From Rhynchopus sp. YZ270_cl-10 (lineage: Eukaryota > Euglenozoa > Diplonemea > Diplonemida > Diplonemidae), in contig OZ037884.1 of assembly GCA_964035575.1 (NCBI GenBank), positions 372,001 to 436,000 of the forward strand: 64,000 bases of DNA. Reading direction: 5' to 3'. Positions 18,634 to 29,095 of the stretch are shown in pieces. The first letter of the stretch is position 1, and each line of letters starts with the position of its first letter. The position numbers and the translations under genes were made by a program. The notes below the pieces were generated by a model, which did no database searches, had not been told where the DNA came from, and was given only the letters and a program-made list of their open reading frames with translations.

Positions 18634-20052
18634 TCACATGCACGTGCATTGGCACTTCTCTGAGGGGTAACACTTCTTTACGCGCGACAACACAAGCTTG
18701 TTCGATCCGGTGGCATTGACGCTGATTTCGCGTAAGCAGCATTGTCCAAGGAAGTGCCGTCCAAGGGGGGCTGCGACACTGCTCCACCCAGACAAGTCAA
18801 GTGTTCGCAACGAGGTACAGTTTGAGAGAAAATTGTCCCCAACCCTGGTGACGCTGCTCCACCCAGACAAGTCTACTTGTGTTAATACGCTGCAGTTTGA
18901 GAGGAAATCATCTCTCACCCCGTCCACGCCACTCCACCCAGACAAGTCAAGTGTTCGCAACGAGGTACAGTTTGAGAGAAAATTGTCCCCAACCCTGGTG
19001 ACGCCGCTCCACCCAGACAAATCTACTTGTGTTAGTGCGTTGCAGTTTGAGAGAAAATCATCTCTCACCCCGTCCAAGCCACTCCACCCAGACATGTCCA
19101 GTTGTGTTAATGCGTTGCAGCCATGCCCAACATGCAGCAGCTCCTTCCGAGACGGGTTGCTTGCGATCTGGTTGAAGAGGAAACCCTCACCAAGATTTGT
19201 GACGCCGCTCCACCCAGACATCTTAACTTTACTCAATGCGGAGCAGTTGGAGAGGAATCCTGTATGCATCCGGGTTACTCTGTTACATGCAGGCAAGTCG
19301 AGTGTTCTCAACTTGTGGCAACCACCGATGAACCCATTCCCAATGCGTGTCACATTGGACATCCCAGACATGTCCACTCTTGTTAATGAGTTGCAATTCA
19401 GGAGGAAATAATCCCCAATCTCCTCGACAGCCAACCCAGATAAATCAATTGTGCGAACTGCGCTGCAGCCGCAGATGAAGGACCTACCGATCACCTTGAT
19501 GCTGCTCCATCCAGACAAGTCAACTGTTCTCAAGGCGGTACATCCGTTGAGAAAGTTGTTCCCAACCTGCGTGAGACTGGTCCACCCAGACAAATTAACT
19601 GTGGTCAGTGCGGTGCAGTTGAAGAGAACGTTGTCGCATATTCTGACCACAGCCGACACAGCACTGAGATCAAGTTCCTTAACGTGCGCATCAGCTACCA
19701 AGATTCTATCCCGGACCACAGTAGTGACTTCCGCCTGCAGAAACAAATGAATCAGCTTGGGATCTCTCAGATATTTGAACCTGTCTGCAGTCAGCCTTGT
19801 CTCGCCCAAGTCACGGAGAGCTGCAATGGCCAGGTATTTTACAGTTCCCTTCAGCACAATTGTGTCCCCAGCGCTTAGTTGCGTTGTGTAGTCTCCTTCG
19901 GCCATCACCTTCCCTCCGAAGCTTATGTCAAAGCTGTCTTCGCTCAATGCTGCTGCAGTCGCCACCTTCCGCCGTATGTCCGCAGTCGTATCGTCCACAC
20001 CCACCTCGACCACATACTTCACACCTGCGAAACCCTTCACGCATATGTCCAT
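18634..20052 (-). CDS. UBL-LRR-CaaX protein, copy C
   Basis: Single exon, 472 aa, start ATG at 20052 (MDICVKGFAGVKY). Ubiquitin-like residues 1-70, helical linker, 12 LRR units of about 25 residues, C-terminus KCQCTCM with CaaX box CTCM. Compared with copy B, repeats 4-7 are collapsed into one (TIDLSGLAVEEIG, one residue short) and the C-terminal units are re-duplicated: SGVDGVRDDFLSNC and SSVTRVGDNFLSNC alternate. This indicates unequal recombination in 75-nt steps. Same role and caveats as copy B. Confidence 0.85.
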   Translation of the reverse strand: MDICVKGFAGVKYVVEVGVDDTTADIRRKVATAAALSEDSFDISFGGKVMAEGDYTTQLSAGDTIVLKGTVKYLAIAALRDLGETRLTADRFKYLRDPKLIHLFLQAEVTTVVRDRILVADAHVKELDLSAVSAVVRICDNVLFNCTALTTVNLSGWTSLTQVGNNFLNGCTALRTVDLSGWSSIKVIGRSFICGCSAVRTIDLSGLAVEEIGDYFLLNCNSLTRVDMSGMSNVTRIGNGFIGGCHKLRTLDLPACNRVTRMHTGFLSNCSALSKVKMSGWSGVTNLGEGFLFNQIASNPSRKELLHVGHGCNALTQLDMSGWSGLDGVRDDFLSNCNALTQVDLSGWSGVTRVGDNFLSNCTSLRTLDLSGWSGVDGVRDDFLSNCSVLTQVDLSGWSSVTRVGDNFLSNCTSLRTLDLSGWSSVAAPLGRHFLGQCCLREISVNATGSNKLVLSRVKKCYPSEKCQCTCM

Positions 20053-20290
20053 GTTTATTGTTCCTTTCTTTTGTGTCGCTCTGTTTTGTGGGTGGTGTGT
20101 TGGGTGGGCAACAAATGACACATGTCTAACAACCCTCGTTTGTCTGGTCCAACACAACAAGAAAGGTGCTGGAAACACTTGCAGAACAGCCACCGACCTG
20201 CCGAGCAAGGAACGACAGTGGATGCATCATTGAAGACAAGACACAAGCACCCTGCAGCAACGGACAATATGGCAGTGATCAAAAACTGGT
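20053..20290 (-). promoter_or_regulatory. Conserved 5' flank of UBL-LRR copy C
   Basis: Alignable with 16003-16240 and with the leader fused to pseudogene A (11289-11400): ACAAAACAGAGCGACACAAA about 20 nt before the ATG, preceded by a C-rich tract ending ACAG, a possible splice acceptor. Confidence 0.5.
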
Positions 20291-20520
20291 TCGCCAAAAA
20301 AAAATTATCTTTTGCATACCCACCTGCATTACTAATAAAAAGAGCACCACCCACCGCCTTTTTTTTCTCACCTACTCTTGGGTAAAACAACACAGCACAA
20401 TGCCCTCCTCCCCACACACTATAATTGACTAAGATCTAAACAAGTACCCCGCCCCCTTTCTTCCCCCCAAATGTCTTTCCCCTCCCTCCCAGGAAGAATT
20501 TTCCCCTCCCCCTCCCCCCC

Positions 20521-22106
20521 CCCCCTAGGGGCCGCAGTCCCCTAAGGAAATTATGTAACAATAATTCATTTTGCCACTTTTTGGCGTATAGTGGCCACAA
20601 CCTGCAGAGAACCACCCCAGAATAGGTCAGAAACACCCTGTGAGGCAAAATTGGGTGAAAATTCGACTCTAGAATGTGAAAAAATGGGAAAAAATAGCAA
20701 AAAACTGGCTTTTTGGGGGTTTTGGCCATTTCGGCCAAAACCCCGATTTTTCATGAAAAAACATGAAAAAAACACCAAATTCGATGTTTCAGAGAGTCAT
20801 TTGAGACCTATTTTGCCCCAAAAACGTGCTTGGAGTCCATTCTCGCCTGTTTTTCACATTTTTACGCCTTTTCTTTGGTGAATTTGGCCAAAATTTGGAA
20901 AAAAAGACCCCCTGTCCACCCCCTGTCTACCCCCTGTCCAAGGCCAGGATTTTTCCCCTGGCCATCACATAAAGTAGGGTATGGTGCAAATTTTGGTACA
21001 TACCCCCCCAAAAAATGGTCTGCGGACCCAACGGAACCGTTTTTTTACCCATTGGAGGACTTAGAAGCACTAGAAATGGGGAAAATGAGTGAAAAATTGC
21101 CCTCCCCCCCAGAGAGGGGGGCAGGGGCGGTTTTTGGGCTAAAAAATGCCAAATTAGGGCCGTCAGAGGCCTCTTGGGGTCACTCTCCTGTGGAAATCAT
21201 ACTCCAGGGGGTCCTGTGGGCCTGATTTCGACGAGCTGCACCCTTTTGGGCCCCTCGAACCGATCTTGGTTTGAAATATTGAGTCGAATATGACCCCTGG
21301 ACAGGGGGTAGACAGGGGTCATTTTGACCTCAAAACACCAAAAAGCGGCCAAAAAAAGTACCTAAAGTGTCCAAAACAGGTCGGAATAGACTCACGGGAC
21401 ATCCCTGGGGTAGTTTTGTGTCCAAGCAGCTGTCATGATGTCGAAATTTTACAATTTTTTTTGAAAATTTGGTCAAAAATGGTCATTTGTCCCAAAATGG
21501 CCCAAATGGCCGATTTGTGCTTTATTTTCCATTTTTTTTGTGTTTCTGGTAATCAGTCACCCAAAAAAAAGGACACATTTTTGCCATACCATACATATTT
21601 GTTCGGTTCCTCCCATTTTTTGTGCAATTTTTCGTGTTTTTTGCATTTTTTTTGCATTTTTTTTGACCAAAACTTAGTGAAACTTAGTAAAACTTAGTGA
21701 AACTTAGCAAAACTTAGTGAAACTTAGTGAAAATTTGCTGAAAATAACCCCAACAAAACCATTTCTTGAGCGGAATACCCCCCTGTATGGGTAATTGTGG
21801 TTGAAAATAGGTGCCTAGAACATGTTCTGAGTGGTTTTGGGGGTGAAATAGCCCCAAATACCCCCACAAAGCAAAAAATGTGCCAAAATTGGCCATTTTG
21901 CCCCAAATGGCCAAAAAGGCTGAAAATCCTATTTTTTCACACTTTTTTCACTTTCTGAGGTGCCAAACCATGAAATTCTGGGTCACACTGCCCCGGAAAC
22001 CTATTTTGGGTGTCAGACACACCCTGAGGTGCCCACTAGATGCCCAAAAAATGACGAAATAATTATTGTTACATAATTTCCTTAGGGGACTGCGGCCCCT
22101 AGGGGG
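20521..22106. mobile_element. 1.6-kb TIR element with 46-bp perfect inverted ends
   Basis: 20521-20566 and 22061-22106 are exact reverse complements (ends CCCCCTAGGGGCCGCAGTCC), continuing into C/G homopolymers on each side that hide any target duplication. The interior is low-complexity with repeated AAAATGG/CCATTTT words, a CCCCTGTCCACCCCCTGTC tract (about 20911-20940) and six tandem AACTTAGTGA-like units (about 21670-21733). There is no transposase; the family is uncertain. Long frames inside have no coding character. Confidence 0.75.
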
Positions 22107-22454
22107 GGGGGGGGGCCCCCCCCCCCCCCCCGCTTATCCCTCTTGATTTAAAAAAAGAGGTTTTCGAATTGTGATTTGATAATCTATTGGGGGGTGCGTA
22201 GCCTGCAAAGAGAGGGCTCTTCACTAAAGACGAGGAAAAAAAAAAAAAAAAGAAAAAAAAAAAAAAAGACGCGATATTGTGTTGTGGTTGGGGAGGTGGA
22301 GAGAGGTGTATGGGGGGGGGGGCACGAAAAGCCCACGATTTCCCATATTTTGCTACGTCAGAAAATAGCCGAAGAATTTGTCTAATACTATGCCTTATGG
22401 TTGGTACATAATTTGTGGGAGGACGTTTGGGGAAGAACAGAAGAGAAAAGTTTG
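22107..22454. other. Homopolymer-rich spacer
   Basis: G13/C17 runs (22105-22131) and long A runs; assembly here may be unreliable. No gene. Confidence 0.5.
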
Positions 22455-22486
22455 AACGATGATATGCTTTACGTGCATGCACATCT
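22455..22486 (+). repeat. GATG...CATC hairpin
   Basis: GATG (22457-22460)/CATC at the right end, inner TGC/GCA, loop TTTACGT. Confidence 0.5.
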
Positions 22487-22805
22487 AAAGAAATGTAAAG
22501 GGTTGCTGCAGTGCAGAATGCTTCTGCAGACAGCGGACACAATATATAAAAAAAGGGGTGAATTTGATAACAGTACAGACACTTCAAGGCGGATGCAGAC
22601 ACTGTGGCATCTCGGCACAAAAAGCTGTCCCGAATGCAGCTGTAGACTATCGAAGAATTCAAAAAAAAAAAAGGAAAAGAAAAAACGAGAAAACTATTCC
22701 ATTTATTTTCCATTCCACTAGAAGGTATAATGGAGTGCACTAAAATGTACCCAAACCTTGTTTACTTTATGCGGATTGTTTGTTTCTGATAGTGACATGG
22801 AATAA

Positions 22806-22893
22806 ATTATTGGGGTGGCTGAAGGGGGGGGGGGGGGGGTGATTCGCACTTCTTGCGTACTGTGTGCACCCCCCCCAGCCACACCAATAAATT
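22806..22893. mobile_element. Miniature hairpin element (GTGGCTGAA ends), copy 2
   Basis: ATTGGGGTGGCTGAAG...CAGCCACACCAATAAAT, with the same TTCGCACTTCTTGCG centre as 353-425. Confidence 0.65.
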
Positions 22894-23227
22894 TTTTGTT
22901 TGATTTTAGACTACCGCGTTTAAAAATGTCCGATCCACAGAAAGAGCAAAATAATAATTAATATTCATCACCGCATACAAAATAGCAAGGAGGTGACAAA
23001 TTGCGAAGACATAGGTTGCACCAATCGCCAAGGGATATCACGGAGCGTGTCTCCGTGCTCCCAACGAGCCGCTGTTTTCTGTGCTCAGCAAAAAATGTGA
23101 CTTAAAAGGCAAGGTCGTAACAGTGTATTTGGGATGTGACCAGAACACCAGAAAGGGTGGACCAGAAACCATGCTCTACCTTGGTAATAAATACGCGGGT
23201 TTGCGTCTGGGGGAAAAAAAAGAAAAG
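22894..23227. other. Gene-free spacer
   Basis: No supported gene or repeat. Confidence 0.4.
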
Positions 23228-23352
23228 TTTGTTGGTGTGGCCGACGACCCCAAAATAGCAGAAAGTAGCACAAAATAGCATCTCCCTTCAGCCTCACCAA
23301 AAAATCCAGATGCCCAGAATAGCAGAAAATAGCACCCCCTTTCAGCCACACC
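23228..23352. mobile_element. Miniature element with GTGTGGC ends
   Basis: TTGGTGTGGC on the left, CAGCCACACCAA on the right; internal direct repeats of AATAGCAGAAA(G/A)TAGCA. Related in its ends to 22806. Confidence 0.5.
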
Positions 23353-23358
23353 AATTTG

Positions 23359-23395
23359 TAAGATGATCCTAAGACTCTCGTACTTAGTCACCTTT
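23359..23395 (+). repeat. CTCTCGT-loop hairpin, copy 6
   Basis: AAGATGATC, CTAAGA, CTCTCGT, ACTTAG, TCACC. Five of six stem pairs kept. Confidence 0.65.
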
Positions 23396-23514
23396 AAAAA
23401 AAATATGGTAAGATGAGTTTGAGCCTTAGTTGGCCACCAATCTCTCATGACAGTTACCGAAACAAATGGGAGGAAAGGTGACGAGACAAAAAAAAAACAA
23501 AAAAAAAAAAAAAA

Positions 23515-23692
23515 AAAAAATTTTGGTGTGATCACCCAAACGGATTCTCCGTGGTTCCCCCGTGGTTCTCCCGAAGGTGCTCCGCAAATCTTAATATAGC
23601 CTCAAACAGTTCTCCGTGGTTCCCCCGTGGTTCTTCCGTGGGTTGTCCGTGGGTTCTCCGTACCCCCTGAATCACACCAAAAATGCATCTAA
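23515..23692. mobile_element. MITE-like element with TTTTTGGTGTGAT ends
   Basis: TTTTGGTGTGATCACCC on the left and GAATCACACCAAAAATGC on the right. The interior is tandem TCCGTGGTTC(C/T)-type repeats. Confidence 0.5.
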
Positions 23693-23814
23693 AAGTGAAG
23701 TTGCTGACCTCCTTTTTGGACATGAAGAAATATTTTTGTAACCCTTTTTAAAAGATTTGTCAAGCCTCGCGTGCTAAATTTTAAGTCATCAGAATTTTAA
23801 AAAAAAAAAGGGGG

Positions 23815-23860
23815 TACGGTGCACGAATACCACCTACAACACGAGAGGATGGTTTTACAA
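23815..23860 (-). repeat. CTCTCGT hairpin on the minus strand
   Basis: On the minus strand, ACCATC and GGTGGT form a 6-bp stem (with one G-U) around CTCTCGTGTTGTA. The only minus-strand example found. Confidence 0.4.
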
Positions 23861-24232
23861 AAACAAAACAAAAAAAAAAGGAAGAAAAAGAGAGGGTTGT
23901 TTGTTTGTCAGTTTTTTTTTTCTTGTTGTTATGTTTTTTCTTTCTTTCTTTCTTTGGGCACATCAATCAAACCCATTTGCGTTTCTTTCTACTTTGATAA
24001 GACTGGGATGTGGTTGCCACCTAAAAAGCTCCATTTATTTCATTTATTTCATTTATTTCATTTATTTATTTTTTTTTGAGCTACGCTTTTCTACAAACGA
24101 ATGGAAAAGGCAATGATACTGTGCGGTGATTCAACCATCTTCAAACATCTTCCTCTTTACCTTTGTTGCTCTGTCTGACATCTCAAACAACTCTACCGTC
24201 AAAGACTTAACATTGTTACCCTAGTCTTTCGA
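23861..24232. repeat. Simple repeats (TTTC)n and (ATTTC)n
   Basis: TTTC units near 23935-23955 and ATTTC units near 24032-24075 in a T-rich, gene-free stretch. Confidence 0.7.
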
Positions 24233-24497
24233 ATACCGTAAATGTAAATATGTTGGAACGTAATAATGTTGGAACTGCCCAAAAAAAAAACAACGCTCGT
24301 TCGTACCAACATTTTTACGATCCAACATATTTACATTTATGGTGCTCCGGGAGGGGTCGATATTGACAAATCGCTGACACAGGGACTCTATACACACACC
24401 CCCTGATATTGACAGGTCGTCCACAGATCACCGACAGGTCGTGACACGTCGCTGACAGGTCGTTGACCGACTTCCGAAAGCACCAATTTACGGTACT
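24233..24497. mobile_element. Composite inverted-repeat element with GACAGGTCG motifs
   Basis: The outer ends ACCGTAAAT (24235) and ATTTACGGT (24487) are inverted. Inside is a hairpin of about 40-bp arms (TGTAAATATGTTGGA ... CCAACATATTTACA, 24238-24342), then GGTGCTCCGGGAGGGGTCGA and several GACAGGTCG/GACACGTCG words. A related GGTATTCCGGAGGGGCC, GACATGTCGTTGACAC block lies at 33062-33110. Confidence 0.6.
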
Positions 24498-25057
24498 TTT
24501 TTGCCATCCAATGAACAATGAAAAAAAACACACAACTCTGGAAAAATAAGGCACCGAAATATAACATGGTGTGGTAATTTTAATTTATAAAGAATGGGGA
24601 TGAGGGGGGAAAACCTGGGTTTGGGTATATGGCTCCAGCCAAATTTTTTGCACACTTTTTCTTTATAATTGGGGGGCTTCAAAAATTTGGTTGTATTAGT
24701 GTAGACACCCAGGGATGTGATCCACTTAACTATATCTTTGTATCAACGATCCGCACCGAAGAAGAAAAAAAAAAACACATAAATTTTATAAAATCGAACC
24801 GTATACCTCAAGCACTGAGAACACTCTCTTCCCCCTGTACCCCCACAATCCCAATGCACTTTTTATTAAAAGTGGGGAAGATGGGGGGAGGCTAGGGGAG
24901 ATATGATCTGTGTACAGAATGTCTAAAATAATGTCGAAAGGCGGCGTGCAAACAAGGCCAATTACTTCATGCTTAGAGAAGGCAGCGTTGTTATTGTAGC
25001 ACACAATATTATGTTACAATACAGTACTCCAAAGACGTTTGGCGCCAAAAAAAAACA
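24498..25057. other. Gene-free spacer with one dispersed repeat
   Basis: 24687-24728 is copy 2 of the TTGGTTGTATTAGTG repeat. Nothing else supported. Confidence 0.6.
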
Positions 25058-25174
25058 AAGTTGACTTGAAATACAAAACCCTCTCGTGAACAGTGTACCT
25101 TGGTACACCGGGTGTACGGGGGGGTGGACACCCCAACCATGCAAATCCTACAATCCATTTCGTGGTTTACATCT
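25058..25174 (+). repeat. TTGACTTGAAATACAA repeat, copy 3 (long form)
   Basis: Co-linear with 5651-5772, including TACACCGGGTGTAC and the CAATCCATTTCGTGG tail. Confidence 0.75.
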
Positions 25175-25194
25175 GACAAAAGTCGCCGAAATTA

Positions 25195-25225
<31 letters not shown>

Positions 25226-25442
25226 AAAAAAAAAAATCCCAAAAAAATCCCCAAATCCGCATTATTTGGACACCAATTTATTTGGGGTATTGTATTTGAT
25301 GGGGGTACGGTACTCACACGAATTGCTAATAACTACACATCCTTCATATGCCCTGCACTGAGCACTAAAGGAGGGTGGGTTTTTATTTACTTATTTTTTT
25401 TCTTCTTTCTATTTGAATTGTACCGGAAGAGACTGCAAAAAG

Positions 25443-25488
25443 GGGGTTGACTTGAAATACAAAGCCCTCTCATGACAGTATACCTCCA
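25443..25488 (+). repeat. TTGACTTGAAATACAA repeat, short copy
   Basis: TTGACTTGAAATACAAAG, CCCTCTCATGACAGTATACC; stops before the GGACACCC tail. Confidence 0.65.
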
Positions 25489-25502
25489 AAAAAGAAAGTT
25501 GG

Positions 25503-25537
25503 TAAGAATATCCTGAGTCTCTCTGGGCTCAGTCACA
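25503..25537 (+). repeat. CTCTCGT-type hairpin, copy 7 (compensated stem)
   Basis: CTGAGT (25513-25518)/GCTCAG (25527-25532) around CTCTCTGG. Relative to CTAAGC/GCTTAG, one A-T pair is replaced by G-C on both sides: a compensatory change. Confidence 0.65.
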
Positions 25538-25765
25538 AAAAAAAATAGTTGAAACGTGCTAAAACGCATCTCAGTCGGGAGGGGGGAAATAGGGGGGAGG
25601 TTTGAAAATAAAGTAGAAATTTGAATCTGTTATCAATCAGAAAAAAATGGGGACGGGGTTGTGAGCTGCCACTCTCCCTTCCCGTTTCTATTTCTCATTA
25701 GAACTCAGGGCAAAAAAAATGTGTATAATAAACAAACACTTTGTCTTTTCGTTCAATAAAATGTT
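25538..25765. other. Gene-free spacer
   Basis: Nothing supported. Confidence 0.4.
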
Positions 25766-25851
25766 GGGTAAATTGCGATAGCACGTATACTTTTTGTTTC
25801 GATTTGCGATAACACGTACACAAAAAGTATACGTGTTATCGCAATTTACCC
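25766..25851. mobile_element. 32-bp-arm palindromic MITE
   Basis: Arms 25766-25797 and 25820-25851 are reverse complements with one mismatch (ends GGGTAAATTGCG/CGCAATTTACCC). The 22-bp loop contains a third partial copy of the arm. Confidence 0.7.
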
Positions 25852-26040
25852 TAAAATGTATTACAGAGCAAGGTATCGTCGCCCCGAAATCACGCCTCCG
25901 TCAAGAATTCTTCAAGAAGAATGAGGGGGAGGGGAGGAACCCGGAGGGGGGGTTTGAAAACGGTGGGTAAGAGAACAGAAACAAAATCAGATAAAATTTG
26001 GGAAATATGAACACCTCCACACATCTAAGATGAAAAAAAG

Positions 26041-26096
26041 GTGAAGTTGATAGTGCAAAAAACGCCTCTGTGACGCAGGGCACTGTCACTCCGTCG
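26041..26096 (+). repeat. GTTGATAGTGC hairpin repeat, copy 2
   Basis: AAGTTGATAGTGCAAAAAACG, CCTCTGTGACGCAGGGCACTG. Same family as 17320. Confidence 0.55.
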
Positions 26097-26425
26097 AAGG
26101 GAAAAAAAAACAAAGAGAAAAAAACTTGAAAGATAGTGTCTCGCGAACATCAAAAAAATTGTATTTTTGGCACCGATTTGAGCCCCCAGACCCTTCAACC
26201 CTCACTTCATATTGTTTCCTTCTGAGAAACGAGAGATATGAGAAAGGGGTGCGAGAGCCCTTCCTAGCACACAATGGTCTGAATTAAAAAGCGTTCGATA
26301 ACTACAAATAAAAATCACAAAATTGGCAGAATTGTTTCCAAAAAAAAAAGATAAAACAAAAGCATGACAGAATAAGACAACCAACCCCCAAACGACCCCA
26401 ACTCCCCACACAATGACAACACGTC

Positions 26426-29095
26426 TCATCCGCACACCATCCCCCAGTAAATACCGAAGCGCCCCACGATGGTGATCAGACCAAACACCGTGGCTTGGTT
26501 GATCTGGGGTCACCACCACCACCACCACCATCACCACATCTATCCACCCCCGTGTACTATACACCATGTGCCCGTACCGTGGGGTACGTGCCCTGCACCA
26601 CGTCACCATGTTACCATCGAGGACGTGGTGCGCGGATATCCCGTGGTGCACTACCAATCTTGCTTGCGCTAGCAGGCATGCGGAAGCCGCCCTCCTTCGC
26701 AGTCTTTGCCGCCGTTCTGTCTGATATTCTGTTTTTTTGTTGTGTTTTATTTGATTCAATGTTGTTTTCTTTCCCCTTTTTTCAAGACACAAAAAAACCC
26801 AAAATATCAAAACTCAGGACACTATCATACCCCAATCTTTGCCAACATTCCTCTCAAAATATAATACTGGTGTTCCAGAAGGGGGTGGAACATGGTAACT
26901 TTATGGGAAACACACTTTTCTTCATTTTTCCTTTTTCCTGCTCTTTTTTTTACATTTTATTTCACGCATGAAAATACTTTGTCTATTACATGACCACAAA
27001 ATCGCGTGAAATGATATCAACTTTTTTTTTTCATCGGGATAAATAGTTATTTCATACCTGACATTCAGCATCAACGGAGCGACTTGCGCGTTTGCAGCAT
27101 TCCCCTCTGGGAGAGTTCTCATATCCCTCCGTGCACTGCCTGACAGCGTTGGACTTACACTTCCATTTGCACGGCCGTTCCCTGCTTCGAGAGCAGAACT
27201 TGGCGAGAGAGGGTCGGGGACTGCGTTGGCACCTACACCCACACCTTGCGCAGAGGGTGAGGTCAGATACGGCGGCGAGAAGAGCGACCGCCGTGCACCC
27301 CCACCACCACTGCCCCCACCACCCCCCTTCGTATTAGCAGCAGGCCCGCCACTCCCTTGCCGCAGCTGTTGCCCCAACTCTGCACTGACCTGCAAAGGTT
27401 GCAATGTGCTGTACGGTGTTGCCAGACTGCTTAGCCCCTCTGCATTCCCATGCCGGCTTGGTGCAATCGGAGCGAGAGGGGCCAACCCAGCAAGGTGGCT
27501 GTGCCCGCTGCTCCCAGAGCCGTTGTGTTTCTTCTTTTTGAGGGCACTGCGAAGGTTTTTATCTTTGACTGCAGTGTCCTGCGCGGGGACCTCCACAGGA
27601 GCAGAGGGAGGGTCGCTGTTGGATGCTTGGGTGTCATTTAGTTGGCGATCGCTCATCCCATCCGCCTCTTCCGCCTCGGTGTGGATCAAGGTCAACTCCT
27701 CTGGGCTCGTTGATTCTGAGGGCTCCAACTCAATTTGCCCAGAAGGTTCGTCCTTCGTCTGAAGTGACACCTTAATCCCTTGTGCTACCATAATCTTTTC
27801 CCCCACAGCCCCCCTCTCAAAAAGCGACTGCAACAACCAAAACCGGATCAGTTCAAACCAATTTGTCAACCCTGCAATAAACGCTGCGACCATCCCGATG
27901 CCTATAGCAATGAATAAGAAGGCGGCAAGACGGCCCGAGATAGTGATGGGCACGAAGTCACCAAACCCGATGGTGCTCAGCGTCACGCAGGCGTACCACA
28001 CACTGTCAAAGTACCCCCAGTCCTCCAACCCCACGAAGACTGCGGCCCAAGCAAACACCCAGATCGTGCAGATGACGAACATCAGCAAGAGAATGCGTTT
28101 GTTGGCAGGGCCCGGTCGTGCGTTGTGGATCTCGAACCAACGAACCACAGCTCGGATGACAGACCCCCGGTCGTAGAGCCCTGGACGGCGAGGCGTGTCG
28201 CGTACAGTGTCTTCCTGAGGGGGTGGTTCGTTGGGTGGGATGTTTCTACATGCTGTCGTTTTGTGATACATTTGTTGGAATAGTGGTTGCCGGTGTGCAA
28301 ACACCACTTTCCCTTTGAAATCATAAAATTAGACATCACATAGTGTGGTGCATGTGTCTGCACTACAAAATTACAAAAACAAAAAAACAAAAAGCGAGAC
28401 AAAAATAAACATACCCCCACCAGAACGTCGCACGGAATTACAGTACATCGTGCACAAATATCTTTTAGGATTTTCCCTTCATGCGCTTCATTCCATTCTG
28501 CGTCACACACATCAAAAAGAAACATGAGTAACGACTGCAGCTCTGACATGTTCACGTCCCTATCCATCTCCATCACACGCACAGCCGCGTCGTGCCTCTC
28601 CTGAGATAGCACCCTCCTTGGCAGCCAGACACGGCTTGCAACACTCTTGAACAGATCCCCTATGACGATCGCCAGGTTTGACAGCAGCAGCCCGATCACG
28701 CTGATGCCGAACATCGCGTAGAAGATCGTGAAGGTTCTGCCACCTAGCGTTTTAGGCGCAAATGAACCGTATCCGATGGTGGTGATGACGGTTAGGGAAT
28801 AGAAGGTGGCGCCACTGACAGTCCAATGCGCAGACTCATGAGGGCGCTTGAAGGAGCACATTGAATGGTCGTAGAGTTGATCGATCTGCTCTTGGGTTAG
28901 GTTCAGGTCGACACGGAGGAAGTGTTCATTCTCTTCATTATCCTGCTGTTCTTTGCTTGCCTCAAAGACCGACATACAAACACCACCAAACACCAAATAC
29001 GCTACCACAACCACTAAATAAACGATGATCACTTTAACCCGCCGCATCACCGTGCGGTGCGAAGACATGGAACGCATGGTTGAAAGACTCGGCAT
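26426..29095 (-). CDS. Two-pore-domain (K2P/TPK-type) potassium channel
   Basis: Exon 1 is 28415-29095 (227 codons). A 200-bp intron 28215-28414 (GTATGT...CCTCAG, phase 0) leads to exon 2 at 27058-28214. TM1 about 20-44; pore 1 with filter TIGYG (106-110); TM2 121-147; TM3 267-288; pore 2 with filter TIGFG (308-312); TM4 321-343. The subunit has four TMs and two pores, so a dimer would make one K+ pore. The cytosolic tail is Ser/Pro/Gly-rich with a KKKK patch near an RSAL motif. Exon 2 ends at a good donor (AG, GTATGA, phase 2). Two tentative exons, 26565-26658 and 26426-26503, restore frame and end in TIVGRFGIYWGMVCG (669 aa in all). Without splicing the frame stops at 26922. The 3' end is uncertain; the channel core is certain. 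Confidence 0.85.

Noticed and set aside
11289-20290. The window as trypanosomatid DNA
   Set aside because: One-strand gene order fits, but several ordinary cis-spliced introns in housekeeping genes and huge repeat content do not.
20521-22106. Plus-strand 131- and 135-codon frames in the 1.6-kb element
   Set aside because: Low-complexity repeats of GG and TTTT words; no transposase motif.
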